64,000 nucleotides of DNA from Nageia nagi (Eukaryota > Pinophyta). Each line of letters begins with the position of its first letter. Position 1 is the first letter of the stretch. The stretch spans positions 17,484,001-17,548,000 of the forward strand of contig JBITNC010000002.1 of assembly GCA_050084985.1 (NCBI GenBank), given 5' to 3'. Shown here in pieces: positions 25,581 to 38,500 of this stretch. The translations under genes were made by a program, and so were the position numbers. The notes beneath the pieces are model-generated. The model did no database searches. It was not told the DNA's origin and was given only the letters and a program-made list of their open reading frames with translations.

Positions 25581-25823
25581 TTTTTATGAGAACATAAGGC
25601 AAAGTGTTCTTAGAACCTACTCATGATGGTTAGTAGGGTAAATCTTTTAAAGTCTCCACTATCCACGTACTTACGGATAGTAGCAACACACCTGTAGTCA
25701 AACCGAAACATGATTGAAACCAAACCATAGCCCAACTACAATGTAATAGAACATATAAGATTCAAACTTGAAACCTCCTAGAAATCTATCAAAAATTTAA
25801 CCAATTTTTTATCCCCTTGAAAC
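25581..25823 (-). mobile_element. tRNA-derived SINE-like insertion
   Basis: 243 bp flanked by a perfect 18-bp direct repeat, ATATCTTATTGTTATATT (25563-25580 and 25824-25841). The equivalent site in block C (about 50583-50600) has one copy, so this is an insertion. On the minus strand the 5' part holds an A-box-like TGGTTAAATTTTTG and a B-box-like GGTTTCAAGTTTGAATC, and the 3' end is A-rich (plus-strand T run at 25580-25586). Long TSD, poly-A and internal Pol III boxes are the SINE pattern. It lies downstream of CYSTM copy B. Family not recognised. Confidence 0.7.
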
Positions 25824-26219
25824 ATATCTTATTGTTATATTACTTCCACTAACTTCAATATTTATCCTTGATTGCTTTCGTTCTCTTTGTTGTGATAAAA
25901 TGATTTAGAAAAGAAGCTCATAAGGCTTAGCCCAATATACAATACATGAGACTTCAAATATATTGTAGTAAAAGTTCAGTGAAGATTACATTATTTAGCT
26001 TCCCTATGTAAAACAAAATAACACATCAATTCTAGGCACATGCTGAAACTCTCTAAATATAGCTGCCAATCATGGTCTTCTTCCATGGAAAAAAAACGTT
26101 AACACAGATGATATATAACATAGCAGACAATGAAATACACCTATGCCATGTGATCTGCTGCTTATTTCAATGACATATAGTACTATATCTAATGATCACC
26201 ATCTAGCCTGTCCATGGCC

Positions 26220-26626
26220 TCAGCAACACTCCTCACACAACCAACAGCAGCACAGTCCTGCAAGGCTGGAAGAGACACAACCACATCGGAAACAGATCCA
26301 ACATATATCCAAACAAATTGTACGAAAATAACATACCATCCTTCTAAGAAGCCTTTTTCTGATCTGGATTGGGTTTTCACAGGTGGTGCTTCAGCATACT
26401 GTGGTTGTGGAGCTTGAGTTGGATACCCTGAAACCCAACATAATCAAACCAGGCACTCAAATCATCATAGTACAGAAACATCTATACAAAGAATTTTCAT
26501 CTATAGCAAGGCTATGAATATAAATGATGAGGAAAGTGAAACAAAATACGCACCTGGTGGAGGATATCCTTCAGGAGAAGCAGGTGGGGGCATCGCAGCA
26601 GACTTCTCTTGTGGTTGTGCAGACAT
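26220..26626 (-). CDS. CYSTM domain protein, copy B
   Basis: Three exons: 26626-26554, 26427-26337, 26265-26220 (73+91+46 nt, 69 residues), with GT-AG introns of 126 and 71 bp. The N-terminus is MSAQPQEKSAAMPPP, followed by the same Pro/Gln-rich stretch, KTQSRSEKGFLEG linker and CLAGLCCCWLCEECC module as copy A. Differences from copy A are confined to the first about 20 residues. Open and spliceable, hence probably functional. As in the other copies, splice phases are conserved (1 after exon 1, 2 after exon 2), and the Cys module is completed across the second junction. Confidence 0.85.
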
Positions 26627-26959
26627 GATTGGAGGAAGCGTAGATGAGAAGTGTAGCCTTAACTTGCTGGTATTCTTCTGCTCTTCTCTCTTATCTTATC
26701 TTGGGGTAGGTGGATATAGATGAGATGTCTTGACTTAGTTGTAAAGGAATTAGACCCTCTACCGAACCACATTAGATTTGAGATTGTTGTCAACTTAATC
26801 TGCTTTCAAAAATAACATATGAACCATTGTCAGACTGAAAATTTTAACAGTGATAGAACAAAAAAAAACATATGCTAAGTACATCGCAATTTATGTTTAA
26901 TAAAATGGATTGCTAAATAGTAAAATAGTTGAAACAAAAGTATTTAGTTGTAATGATGA

Positions 26960-28370
26960 TATTTAGAATTTGACATTTTTTAATAAATATTATAATAATG
27001 TGTTTAATTATTATAATAATGTGTTTAATTATTATAATAATTTTGATATTTTAAAAGTTTTAGGTTTGCAATTAATTTATTTAATTTTAATTTTTTAAAA
27101 ATATATAAATTAATTGTAATTTTAATTTTGTTATTTTTTTTAAATACTATGAAATAAATAAAATAAATTTTAATGTTAAGAAAAGAAATTTGTTTGACAA
27201 GATCATATGTAATAAATAAAATGTCATGTACATTTTTTATGTCAACATTGTTGATTATTCATGCTAACAACAAATAATGACTTTAATGCTTTAGCAATAA
27301 TATAATAATCATCATTAAAATTTCTTGCTAAAATGTTGAAAATAAAGAAATTCTCTTCTTAAAATGATTAAGTGTATTCATTTTATATAATTATATATAG
27401 TTGTGATTTGAATTTTTAAGTTCTCTTATATGCATATGAGAACATATTATATCAACTTGGTTATCATGTCTATTTTTTAAAATAATGTAATGATAATTTT
27501 AAATCTTGTTCATTCATACACACACACACACACACTTAAATTATCAAGATTAATTTACAATGAATCATGTCAACATACAGTTTGAACTTTCTACAAGATC
27601 CATATACTTATGAAATGTATAGATAAACCCATATAGCCATTAATAGTAATATGTGCCATTCAGTAGATCCTATTAGAAATGACAATCTATAAAATGGAAG
27701 ATTATAATATATAAACTATAGGCTTTGGGAACTAAGTTAATACTTTTTTTTTTTAATTACATCCTCATGAAAAGCTTGATATGAAATGTAAAAGAGAATA
27801 ATAAGTTTGATGTAGAACTACAAAAAAAAATGTTAAATATACAAAGGAGATAAAACATGCTAATGATGGCATGATCCCCATGCAAAGTATGATATAGAAG
27901 AGGGAAAAGTCATGTTATATGATCATGCATAAATATGAAACATTATGTATGTAGATACATATAAATTACTTTATATTATTATAATTAATAAATACTATTT
28001 TATCTATAAATGAAAAATATAAATGTAATATGATAATAATACATCAATATGGCATAATTTTAATCTTAGGGAACATATAAGATTTAAGACAAAATCAAAG
28101 CAAAGGATATAATAGTCCTAAATCATCTATCATATTATGGAGGTTTCCACTTAGTGAGATACATACACAATAAAGTTATAATAACTGAAGGTAAAGGTGG
28201 TAGACCTATGGATAGAACTAGCTAGGGTCCAAACTTAGATGGTAAAGAGAGATCAAGACTTCATCCTCTAGGTGATCAATGGGCTACCTATGAACATCTA
28301 ATATAGGAACACTTGGATGACTAAATATGGATCCACAAGTTGATGGACTAGTTCTAATGGAGGTTGAGAG
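26960..28370. other. AT-rich intergenic DNA with simple repeats
   Basis: No gene seen. Contains 21-bp tandem copies of TGTTTAATTATTATAATAATG (about 26999-27045) and an (AC)9 microsatellite at 27518-27535. The non-AT-rich stretch at 28150-28370 is the left flank of element D, and 35303 onward should be its continuation. Confidence 0.5.
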
Positions 28371-29116
28371 TGTAGATCTCAAATTATGCAATTATAAAAA
28401 AATATAATTAAATAAATGGTCTACAAATATACAATGATTATACAATGATATGCTCCATATCTCATTATAACAAATATAAATGAAACACATAACCTTGATA
28501 GAGAGTGAGCATGTGTATGTACAATCATCAAAGGCAAATAGCAATGAATATTCAAAGGATTGGGATCAGATTCAAGATGAGCTCTCAGTAGATCTTCGCA
28601 AGAGTGAAGTAATGAGTCAACCATCAAAATATGAAACTCTTGAACTAGATGACACACACCGTTGATGGTGTAGGAGCAAAATGAAATTGGTTGCATGGAT
28701 TTAGATGATTCATGTTATGCTCAAGAAATAAAAAGTTTAAAACTCAGAGTATAACAAATTCTCAATGATATGTGGCATCCATAGATACCACTACAATTGA
28801 AAACCACCTATCAGAGTTCTTTATCAAATCAAAAGAGTTTTGATATCTAGAAATCAACCTATTCCACTTGGATTTATAGCCTGCAAAGGACATGGAGAGC
28901 AATGAGGCTAAATTCTAGCAATAATAATAATTTTTGCTATATTCAAGATAACTTAAAATATAAACCATGGTAAATGATATTGCATTGGTCCTAGCATATG
29001 GTATTGCATTGTAAGATCAACTTTATATTGATTTATATATTATTTTCATTAACCATTTAAGAAGTCTAAATATTATTTATTAAATAAATAATAAATCATT
29101 TTTAAGTGCCTATATT
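28371..29116 (-). repeat. Element D 3' LTR
   Basis: Matches 34560-35302 from TGTAGATCTCAAATTATG through AAATAAATAATAAATCATT. Its inner end (about 29116) is uncertain by a few bases because the terminal dinucleotide is not conserved. Confidence 0.8.
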
Positions 29117-32100
29117 TTCCCCCTCTTTGGATAGGAAATGTAAAGCATGAAATTGCATAATCTAAAGAAGTTTAGAGAAGAGAAGAAAATTTTCAATAGT
29201 AAGGTAAACTTCCTTATTTTGATCGATATGGTGAGTATGGCATGTTTTTTGCCTCCTTTTGGTTTTGGTTTCCCCTTGCTCATGCTACATCGAGTAAGCA
29301 AGCAAAAATTAGAGTCCCTATATGAGGTGAGCAATCTATGCTAATCCTACTCACCCAAATAATAACTAAAGAACAAATCAACATAATACCCACATAGATC
29401 ACATCCCATCAAAAAATAATCAATTGAAAGAGCAAGGATGAAATTAATATGATATCTATTATGTCACTATGACTGATGTGACTCATAGTGTAATAAACCA
29501 TGATACATAAACAACTGTAATGATAACTCATAGTCTATGAAGAGCAAGCACATGAGATCCTTTTTTATGCCTCAAGCTTGTAATATCCATGTTTATCAAG
29601 GTGACAAAATTTTTAATGACTCAACCTTGGAATAACCTATGAAAAATGAGAGATTTGCTCATTGAATGACCATGGCCTTGAAAATAATTATCAATAAAAG
29701 AATGAATAATAGCATTCAATTTCTTTACATATCAATATTTCAATTTACATAAATTTTCAAAGTGATCCCACGTCGCTAACAACGTGGTATGCCTAAAATT
29801 TTACAATCATTTCTTCTATAACTTCGATCATTAATGTTATATCATTGGATATTCATAAAATAATGGCATTGTTAAAAAAATATTCAAAGAAATTTTAGCA
29901 TACCCCAATTGCAAAGGATTTATATTGAACGCACACCATTGGCAATGTGGATATAGCCATATAAGATAAAAAAATTTAAAATATATTCAATTGAAACTTA
30001 GTGATAACATTATGCATCATGTGATAAAGGAAATAATATTACTAAATATTAGAAAATTTTCAAAATAGTCAAGGAACTAGCAATGTTTGACCACATATTC
30101 AATTTGTCTGAGCCATAACCATAAAATTGAAATACAAATCTTTTTGAGCTATGAATAACATGTAATGACGATCAGCATTTGAAAGAACACATAATTTTTC
30201 CTTTTGCATGTTGCTAATGATGTGTTAATGGATGAATGAATTTTCATGGAAAAGAGCACATCCAATTAGCATTGAATCATGAATTTTGAAGTACATATCA
30301 TTCAAAAATCATGCATAGAGATGAACATGAAAAATTTGCACATAGATTTAATTAAATTGGATTTCTTTAATTAAAATTCATCATTTGCATTCATTCAATA
30401 TTCATGATAGTTCATTTATATGATCTATGAAAGTATGAAGTAAAGTAATGGATTTTGAATATTTGCCAATTATACATAAACCACACCATTAAGGACATCT
30501 ATTTAATACAAATAAAATTAAAAAATAGAAGAAACTCAATGTACCATGCAATATGCAATGTAAACTAGGAAAATGAATTATCTTACCATTTGTAATCATC
30601 AAGCCCTAGATTGGTCACTAATTTGATGAAATAAACATTGCTAGTGATGTAAAAATAGTAAAATTATTTTTTCAAACAGAAACAAGAACCCTGTAAATTA
30701 ATTTAAAACACTTTCTACACATGTACTAATGGAAACAAGCAATATAAAATAAACATTAGCATGCCCTAGGTTTATAAGGAAAAGGGGGTAAATTAAAAGG
30801 CATGATGGTTTACTTTCACTACATTTGGTATTGTCATTATCTTATTGGTCTAAGTCTCTGGTGACTTGATGAATTTGTATCCTTGTGTGCTTGCCCCTGT
30901 GCATCATGACACATACCCCTAGCTCCTTGGTGTGATTCCTGTTCGAGGATCTTACCTAGACATTGATTCCTTTTGATGATCCTAGAAAAGGACCAACCAT
31001 GAGGATGATATCCTTACATGGTGCAAGTTGGCAGACCTAGCTATTATGGGACATATCTAATAGGATTTTCCCCTATTAATGACTTTATTAGAGCATTGGG
31101 ATCTAGATTGTAACACCTTTCACCTTCCCCCAAGTGAAACAAGTGTTATCCTTCTCTATGTGTACTAGATATGGGGGATTCCCATTAGAGGTTGGTTTTT
31201 CCATCAAGCTGAGGTTGCAGATAATGTCATGTAGGAGCAACTAGCTCTATGGCTTATTAGGGAGGATGACCAGGTAGAGTACTAATGAGGTTAGTAGTAG
31301 TGGTAGTAGTGCACGCCACTAGTTGTATACTATGAACCTAGGACCATCCCTTTTTGTATATTGTGACATTATATGATATATATGGATTACCTTTTTTTTT
31401 ATGTTCAATTTGTGTAAATATGTTTGATTTTTATGTGCTTTGGATGTGAATGTGTTTGTATAATATTTGGATTAAGCAAGTAAAGTGTAATGTACAAGTT
31501 TCAGATTTATAAGCAATAAACCATGCATTAAGAGCAATGTATACCATACTAAGCAAGAACTTAATCTATGAAATGAAAGGTAACACTTAACAATCCAATA
31601 GCACACATTTTAACATGATTCAATGCATGAAATTTGAAATCAAGAATGTAAGAAATAATCAATCATCAAATGAAGATCCCTTAGGTACTAAAGCTAAGCA
31701 ACAAGCATAAGTTTTTTCTTTTAAATGATGATAAACATAGAATTTAACCATTTCAATCAATCATGAATGCAATGAGGATGAATAAAATACTATTATTTTT
31801 AATTTTATTCTAGTAAAGACACATTGTTAACAACATGAAATAGGTGGCATGCCGCCAATGATGTGATATGAAAGAATTATGATAAACAATTTAAGAAACA
31901 GTGCAAATACATTTTCCCATGAGACCAAAGAGAAAATAACCAAATGCATACAATGAACAATAATACACAATGATCGAACCAATAAACAACCTACCTAATG
32001 TACACTACAATTTTGATTTTTATGTCTTACACAATAATTTTGGGTACCTAGAATGGTTTGGCAACCCAAACACATTTTGCAAATGCAAGGATGAAGAGAT

Positions 32101-32149
32101 ATGCTTTCTCACAATTGTTTGATTTTCTAGTACTACACTCTTTATTTAC
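29117..32149. other. Element D interior, downstream of gag; no gene seen
   Basis: About 3 kb where a Gypsy element would carry pol. I find none of the expected motifs (DSG, FxDD, HHCC, DDE contexts) in either strand. The small frames at 29110-29344 have no recognised domain. AT-rich and non-repetitive at this scale. Confidence 0.5.
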
Positions 32150-33134
32150 TCACTTCAAACATCCACTACATACATGCTTGTTAGAAAAATAATAATTCAT
32201 GCAATGTGAAGTACTTACCATACCAATGAAACCTTTTGGTTGTGAAGCTGGTAAAGGATTTGTAAATATCTCCAATTTTTTATTATTAGGATGCACAAGT
32301 CCATCATTTGTAGCGATATTATCATCCATTTGAATGGCTTTTTTGTTAATGAAATTCAAAATGATATTTCTTAGAACCCTACACTTTCTTGTTAGGTATC
32401 TTGGTGTCCTATGATAATTGCAAAATTCCTCATATCTATAATTTTCAAGCACTCGATTAGGAAAATGAGGTTGAACAATTGGTGGAAGCTCAATAAGATC
32501 TTATTTCAACAACACATTAAGAATATTATCAACAATATCAGTTAACTTCGTAAATTTCCTTTGAGGTTTATTATTTCTCTTCTCAACATGGTTTATTTTA
32601 GAGTTCTTAATATTTTAAGGAGTTTTTACTTTCTTCTCATATGTTTGAGGTTTTTTAGAATGCATTTCATAAAGTTTGTTTATACAAGCCTCTTTTTTAA
32701 ACAAAACATCCATCATTTCACCTAATGTCATGTAAGGATTAAAGATAACTAATAGCTTATATATTGGAAATAAAGCATTTACAAATATATCTTTCAAATC
32801 TTGCTTAGGTATAGTGATCTTATTTGTAGATTGTTTCCATATTTTTACAAAATCAACCAAAGATTGGTTAGGCAATTGCTTAATTTTACACAAAATATTT
32901 AAATTGAACCTTTTCTATAATATTGTATCAAAAGTACTTCAATGCATCATCTTTCAAACTATGTGAAAATAATTTAGCAAGCATATCTTTATCATGAGCA
33001 TATTCCATAGCTTTTTCTTGAAATTTTCTAACATGCATTTTAGAATCTTGCAAACCATCAAATTTTGTAAACTTTATACTCTTTTTACCAATAAGCACTT
33101 TAGAAACAATTCTATTAGTAAAAGGATGCTTCAA
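32150..33134 (-). pseudogene. Element D gag pseudogene
   Basis: Three neighbouring open parts on the minus strand. 33134-32928 gives KFTKFDGLQDSKMHVRKF then MLAKLFSHSLKDDALKYF. 32893-32615 gives LPNQSLVDFVKIW through MMDVLFKKEACINKL. 32452-32150 contains a Cys/His segment (FCNYHRTPRYLTRKCRVLRN) like the zinc-knuckle-like part of some Tat/Athila gags. Together these are a retrotransposon gag capsid. Order and motifs parallel the gag of element F. Interrupted by stops or frame changes, so not functional. Confidence 0.7.
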
Positions 33135-34436
33135 ATGATACTCTTTTTCTTTCCTTAAGCAATTCCCTTTCTAATTTCTTAATTCTTTCCTTAGTTGTTT
33201 TAACAATGTTGGATATTATAGGAGTTTGAGTCTAAACAACAAGTACATTAGTTATTAGGGGTGGTGGAGGGGTTTGAGGTGGAACATTATTAATTTGAGA
33301 AGAAAATTTATTTGAATTTCTAAGCTTTTTTTCTTTAAGTGAAACAAATGGTCCAATTCTATGTATTCTTTCATGATCAAGTTTATAAAGTAACTTTATC
33401 ATAAATTCTAATTGTTTCTCAAAAGTAGCTTTATAAAAGGATGTGGTTTCTTAAGCATATTGAAGGACTTCAAGTTTAATATTATGTTCTTCTTGTGACT
33501 AATTAGGATGATATTTATAAGCATTATTAACAGTATCAATAAGTTATTCTTTAATTTTTAAATCAGGATCTTCATTTTGCAAAATACCTTTACCTTTAGA
33601 AAGTGTACCTATTTTGAAATGGTTAGGATTGAGGATCAAGTATTCATAAATCTTTATCCTTGCTTTCCATGTTATCATCCTCGATATTCACTTCGCTTGG
33701 AGGATTCATAACATATTATTCCATTTCATTCAAAGGTTTCATGGCATCTTTGTCCATGCTGCTAGTGGTGTGTGTACAGGCCAGCACATTATTGGTGGCA
33801 TACTGATTAATAGTAGAAACCATCTATCTTTATAAACCTGCATTTTGATAAGAAAACAAACTATCTAATAATTGCAAAGCTACAGAGTTCTCTTATAATA
33901 ACTCATAATTTGTTAGAATATCAATAACAGTTTTAACATTAAGAGTAAGAAAATATTCCAACTTTTGTTTATCAAATAGCAATTCCTTGATAGAGCAAAT
34001 ATGGCTAGGAATTCTATCTAACTCTTCAATTTAAACATTACTATTAGAAGTATCATCATGACTATTCAAACTCATAATTTTAAATTTAGAATGATCAATA
34101 TTTACATCAACTCTATTAGGAGTTTCACCAATAATTTCCATTTTTGTGCTAGAGCTTATAAATTTAGTATCACTATGTGCATCAGGCTCTACATGGTTAT
34201 TAGGATGAGGTTCTTATAGAGTTAAGTCAGGGTTATGCCTAACAGTTCTCCAGATATCATTAAAATGAACCATACCCCTAAAAACCTTAGTTTGTTCAAC
34301 ATTCAAATCCATTTTAGAAACATAGGTAGAATAAACCCTAATTTTATCATTCTCTCTAGCTACTATTCGAAGAGCTTTAGGTAGGGAGACAAATAATAGC
34401 AAAAATAGATTAATGAATTTTTAGAAAGCATGCCCT
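33135..34436 (-). pseudogene. Element D N-terminal coding remnant
   Basis: Upstream of the gag core the minus strand holds broken frames rich in Asp/Asn/Lys, the longest at 34402-34214 (62 residues). I do not recognise it; it may be the N-terminal part of the gag protein. Low complexity and many stops. Confidence 0.35.
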
Positions 34437-34446
34437 AGATCACCAA

Positions 34447-34560
34447 AATTATTGGGTTCACCAAAATATTGGGTTCACTAATATTGGGTTCACTAAAATA
34501 TTGGGTTCACTAAAATATTGGGTTCACCAAAGTGTGTAAGAATATTGGGTTCACCAAAAT
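34447..34560 (-). repeat. Six tandem primer-binding-site-like repeats in element D
   Basis: Immediately inside the 5' LTR, the minus-strand motif TGGTGAACCCAATATT (plus AATATTGGGTTCACC) occurs six times at about 16-34-bp spacing, four of them nearly contiguous (two with C to T changes). TGG at the start and adjacency to the LTR are features of a tRNA primer-binding site (here complementary to a tRNA 3' end of the type GGGTTCACCA). Confidence 0.6.
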
Positions 34561-35302
34561 GTAGACCTCAAATTATGTAATTATAAATAAACACATATAA
34601 ATAAATGGTCTATGAATATACAATGATTTGCTCCATATCAGATTATAATAGATATAAATGAAAAAATAAACTTGATACAAAGTGAGCATGTGTATGCACA
34701 ATCCTTAAAAGTAGATAGCAATGAATATTTGAAGGATTAGAATCAGATTCAAGATGAGCTCTCAGAAGATCTTTGCAAGAGTGAAGCAATGAGTCAACCA
34801 TCAAAATATAAAACTCTCGATCTAGATGATGCACACCACTAACAGTGTAGGAGAATAATGTCATTAGTTGCATGGATCTAGATGATTTGTGTTGTGCATA
34901 AGAAATGGAAAGTTCAAAGCTTAGAGTATAACAAATTCTCAATGATAGGTGATGTCTAGAGACACCGTTACAATTGACAACCACCTATCAAAGTTCTTTA
35001 TCATATCAAAAGAGTTTTGATCTTTCAAAATCAACCTATTTCACCCAAATTTATAACCTGCAAAGGACATAGAGAGGAATGAAACCAAATTATAACAATA
35101 ATAATAATAATAATAATATTTACTATATTTAAGATAACTTAAAATATAATCCATGGTAAATGATATTGCATTGGTCCTAGCATATGGTATTGCATTGTAA
35201 TATCAACTTTATCTTGATTTATGTATTATTGCCATTAACCAAATTTAAGAAGTCTAAATATGATTTGTTAAATAAATAATAAATCATTTTAAGGTGTATA
35301 CA
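34560..35302 (-). repeat. Element D 5' LTR
   Basis: 743 bp. On the minus strand it begins TGTATACACC and ends GAGGTCTACA, giving TG..CA termini. Contains an (AAT)n run near 35095-35117. Confidence 0.8.
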
Positions 35303-36600
35303 GAGATATTAGTGGGTCAATTTCATGTTGGATATTAAATTATATCTCAATAGACCTCTATTATAGTAGCATAGCTATCGAGGAGCCAAATGATCATTTT
35401 TAAGGGATCTAAATAGACTAGAGGATACTAGGTTGGCCTAGGGGGAAGATGCAATATCCAAGTTATATTTTGATATTATTTTATGATGAAATATAATATA
35501 ATAAAAAAAATTAAGTTTTAGTTTTCAATTTTGTAGTATACCTTTATTTTTGATATTATTGTTTGCTTATATTTTTATTTTTTATGAAAAAACATACATA
35601 AACACACAATATTAATTTTCTAAAATATTGAGAATAAAATGAAAGAAATGGAACATAATATATAAAATAATAATTATGCAATTCATAAAAAATGCTTCAA
35701 ATACTATGAATGATATACTCAATGCACTAGAAAGGAAATACTAAAAGGCTAAATGCATGACCCATAAAAGGCAAAATATAAAAATGAAATGCATAATACA
35801 AAAACATACTATAGTACACAAGTAAGGATAAGGAACATTATATTCATGGGATTATCCCTAATGTGTAAGGAATACCAACTCTCTTGAGAAGATAATGTGC
35901 ATACTAATTAGTTTATTTGACCAACCTCTATCTCCTTTGAAATGCTTAAGTGAACCCATTCTAAATATTGTTGACACTAACTTTTGATCTTTCTAAAAAA
36001 TTTGGATTGTATTCAATGACTTAATGAGAGGAATTACCTATATTCTATTCCACTTATAGAAGTGAGTTGATAAAGATTCCCAAATTTTAATTTATGAATG
36101 CTCTAGTTCCTTATTCATTTGACTTTGTTAAGATTCTTAACTTTTTCCTTCATCATCAAATAAAATTATAATATTTTTTGTTTGTATGATTGATATTACT
36201 ATGATAATTTCAAATTCCTCAAATTGATAACCATATGATACATTATTTAGAAAAGTGTTCTTCTTAATAGGTGGAAGCTCAATGATATTTCTATCAACCT
36301 AAATCTTCAAAATTGAATCTATACTTTCTAAAATAACTACATTTCCATTTTAGTCTCTTATCAAGGATATTCTAAGCTATTTTTTATTATCTTTATACTT
36401 CAACCATGATTTTTTAATTCATTCTTAACTATTTTCTTTACTTCATTAAAAAAAAATTAATCAATTTGAATTTCCATATTCCTACTTAATTCAATCAAGT
36501 ATTTTTATTTTCTAATTAATCTTTCTTAAAGGTTCTTCTTATGGCTTTTCTATTTCAACCTTACATCGTTTCAACAATGGTTGAATGTGTCTATCTTTAA
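35303..36600. other. Right flank of element D, no gene seen
   Basis: Starts with the D target duplication. AT-rich; 35303-35470 looks like the continuation of 28150-28370. No coding motif found. It may be the 3' part of element E. Confidence 0.35.
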
Positions 36601-37972
36601 TATCATTGAAATCAACTATGATTTCATTAGCTTTCTTTCTCCACTTATTTAGAAAAAATATTGAATTTCTACTCTTCTCTTTTTGTCATCTTATATGAAT
36701 ACTTGAATGTAGTTTTTAGTATGATATTATGTTTATAGTACTTGAAAGACTTATTTATGAGTGTTTTGTAACTTCTTATACTTTGTAAGAGAAGCATATA
36801 ATATAAGTGTAATATATCATATTTTAGACTTTGAGAAAATAATTCACCTAGCATATCTATATTTGTTATAAAGTATCTTACTTCTTGGAATTTTCGTACA
36901 TAAGCTCTATGATCTTAACTTCCATCAAACTTTATAAATCTAAAATTAATTTTTCATGTTAATGCTTTTGCATCTATATTTTCACATAACAATTAGGTAA
37001 TTGGTACATATAACTTATCTTACTCAAGCATTAATTATTTTCCTAATCATTTGATAGTTTTCATGATTTTTTATTTTTTTATTCTTCTATCAAAGGTTGG
37101 TAACATTTTTGAGTTTCTTATTGTACTTTTATTTTTTATTTTTGTATTCTAATTTTAATTTTAATTTTGAATATTTTCTTTACAAAGCTAGTCCTCATTT
37201 TATTATCTAGTTGCTATCTTTTTTTATTGCTTCAATTTTTTCTTACACTTCTCTAGCTATATTCTCTTCAAATTTTAATCTACCATACATACATATTCTA
37301 TTGATTAAATATTTTGTTGTAAAATTTATTTAAATTATTCCAACAATCTTGCTTGCTCAACATATGAAACCTTCATAAATTGAGTGATTTATTTAAACCA
37401 TATATTTGATCCATCTTAATATTACAATCTACTTGTGCCAATCCATCATCTTTTAGGACATATCCTAATGGATTCATAACTTTTTGATTTTTGATATCTT
37501 CATCTCTATCATCAATTAAAAAATTCTCATTAAGATCACTATTAATATCTAAATCCAATAAAACCTTATCTCTATAATGCTTATTATGTTACATTGATTA
37601 TAGGAATTCAATAATTTTTGTACGTGGTGATGGAGGTAAATCAAAGGGTAATACAATGGTTTCTTAGACTATCTTGTTGATTCTAACTATGGGACTATGT
37701 TGCAAGAATTGAGTTGCAAGAAAATTTAAGAATTTTGGGCTACAAATATAAGGATTTTTATGGCCCTTTTTTTAGGCTTTTTTTTTTAAATATCTAAAAG
37801 TTTGGGAAGGTTCCTAAAGGGGTAAGGATTATTGTTCTAATGTTGGAATGGTTGTTAGGTAAATAAGAGACGTGAAAAATATTGATGTTGGAAGAAGCTA
37901 GGTGTGAGGGTATTATCATCTTAATGTGTTTTATTAAAGGCCTAAAACATAGTATGAAAGTGGGAATCATAT

Positions 37973-38003
<31 letters not shown>

Positions 38004-38500
38004 CCCTTTGTATATAAGGCTCCATGATGAATCAATGCACAAAATTTGGATAACTCAAAATATACTCTTTGATTTTTCTCTTCTTTGTTCTATTAGGTAT
38101 GTAGAGAATCAAGTTTTATTTCTTCTTTTATAATGCTTTGATCCTATTTTTCTATTTGACTTATCTAATTTTCTAATTTTTGTATCTGATTTTGCTAATT
38201 TGGATTTTGTATAGCATCATATTTAGTATCATTTTGATAAGATTTTGTAAGGATATATCCATCTATTTTTTTTCATTACATTGACGTTTTTCCTTTTTTT
38301 CTTCTAATATTGCATCCATTTCTTTCAATATTTTATACTTTTTGACATAGAGGAAATAAAACTTTTGTTCTTCTTTTTTTTTCATTTTTTTTTGTTATTC
38401 CTTTAGTGTAGCTAGATCTATTGGGGTTAAGTTTGTGCATACCATGTTCCACAATTCATCAAATAAATATATGTTAGCTATGATGATCTCTAGGTTTTGA
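36100..38500 (-). mobile_element. Element E: decayed relative of element D
   Basis: A minus-strand stretch resembling the D gag region. 36854 onward encodes MLGELFSQSLKYDILHLYY (compare MLAKLFSHSLKDDALKYF in D), preceded by a matching region near 36870-36960 (homologous to 33000-33080). A further Asp/Asn-rich frame at 37558-37373 corresponds in position to the D N-terminal remnant. No LTR pair could be found. Contains an (AAT)n microsatellite at about 37975-38002. Highly degraded. Confidence 0.55.

Larger units (their letters stand above)
25500..26960. repeat. Duplicated block B (carries CYSTM copy B)
   Basis: Shares with blocks A and C the downstream flank (CTTCCACTAACTTCAAT, GTAAAAGTTCAGTGAAGATTAC, TGCTGAAACTCTCTAAATA) and the gene. 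With block C it also shares upstream sequence (landmarks GTTTAATAAAATGGATT versus GTTTAATAAAAATGGATTTC at 26894 and 51650). Shorter downstream homology than between A and C, and interrupted by a SINE-like insertion at 25581-25823. Confidence 0.75.
28371..35302 (-). mobile_element. Element D: gag-only LTR retroelement
   Basis: Two direct repeats of about 745 bp (28371-29116 and 34560-35302) bound a 5.4-kb interior. Flanking pentamers are GAGAG (28366-28370) and GAGAT (35303-35307), a TSD with one mismatch. The interior encodes a decayed gag on the minus strand (about 33134-32150) and a charged N-terminal frame before it. I find no protease, RT, RNase H or integrase motif, which fits a TR-GAG-like, non-autonomous element. 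A purine tract AAAGAGGGGGAAAATA (minus, about 29130-29115) precedes the 3' LTR. Confidence 0.8.

Noticed and set aside
26214-26417. Plus-strand frames across CYSTM copy B (and 26143-26331, 26514-26723)
   Set aside because: Shadows of the minus-strand CYSTM exons, which have conserved splice sites in three copies.
34447-34560. CRISPR-like array (short repeats at intervals)
   Set aside because: Plant retroelement context, repeats next to an LTR, spacers absent or A-rich; not CRISPR.
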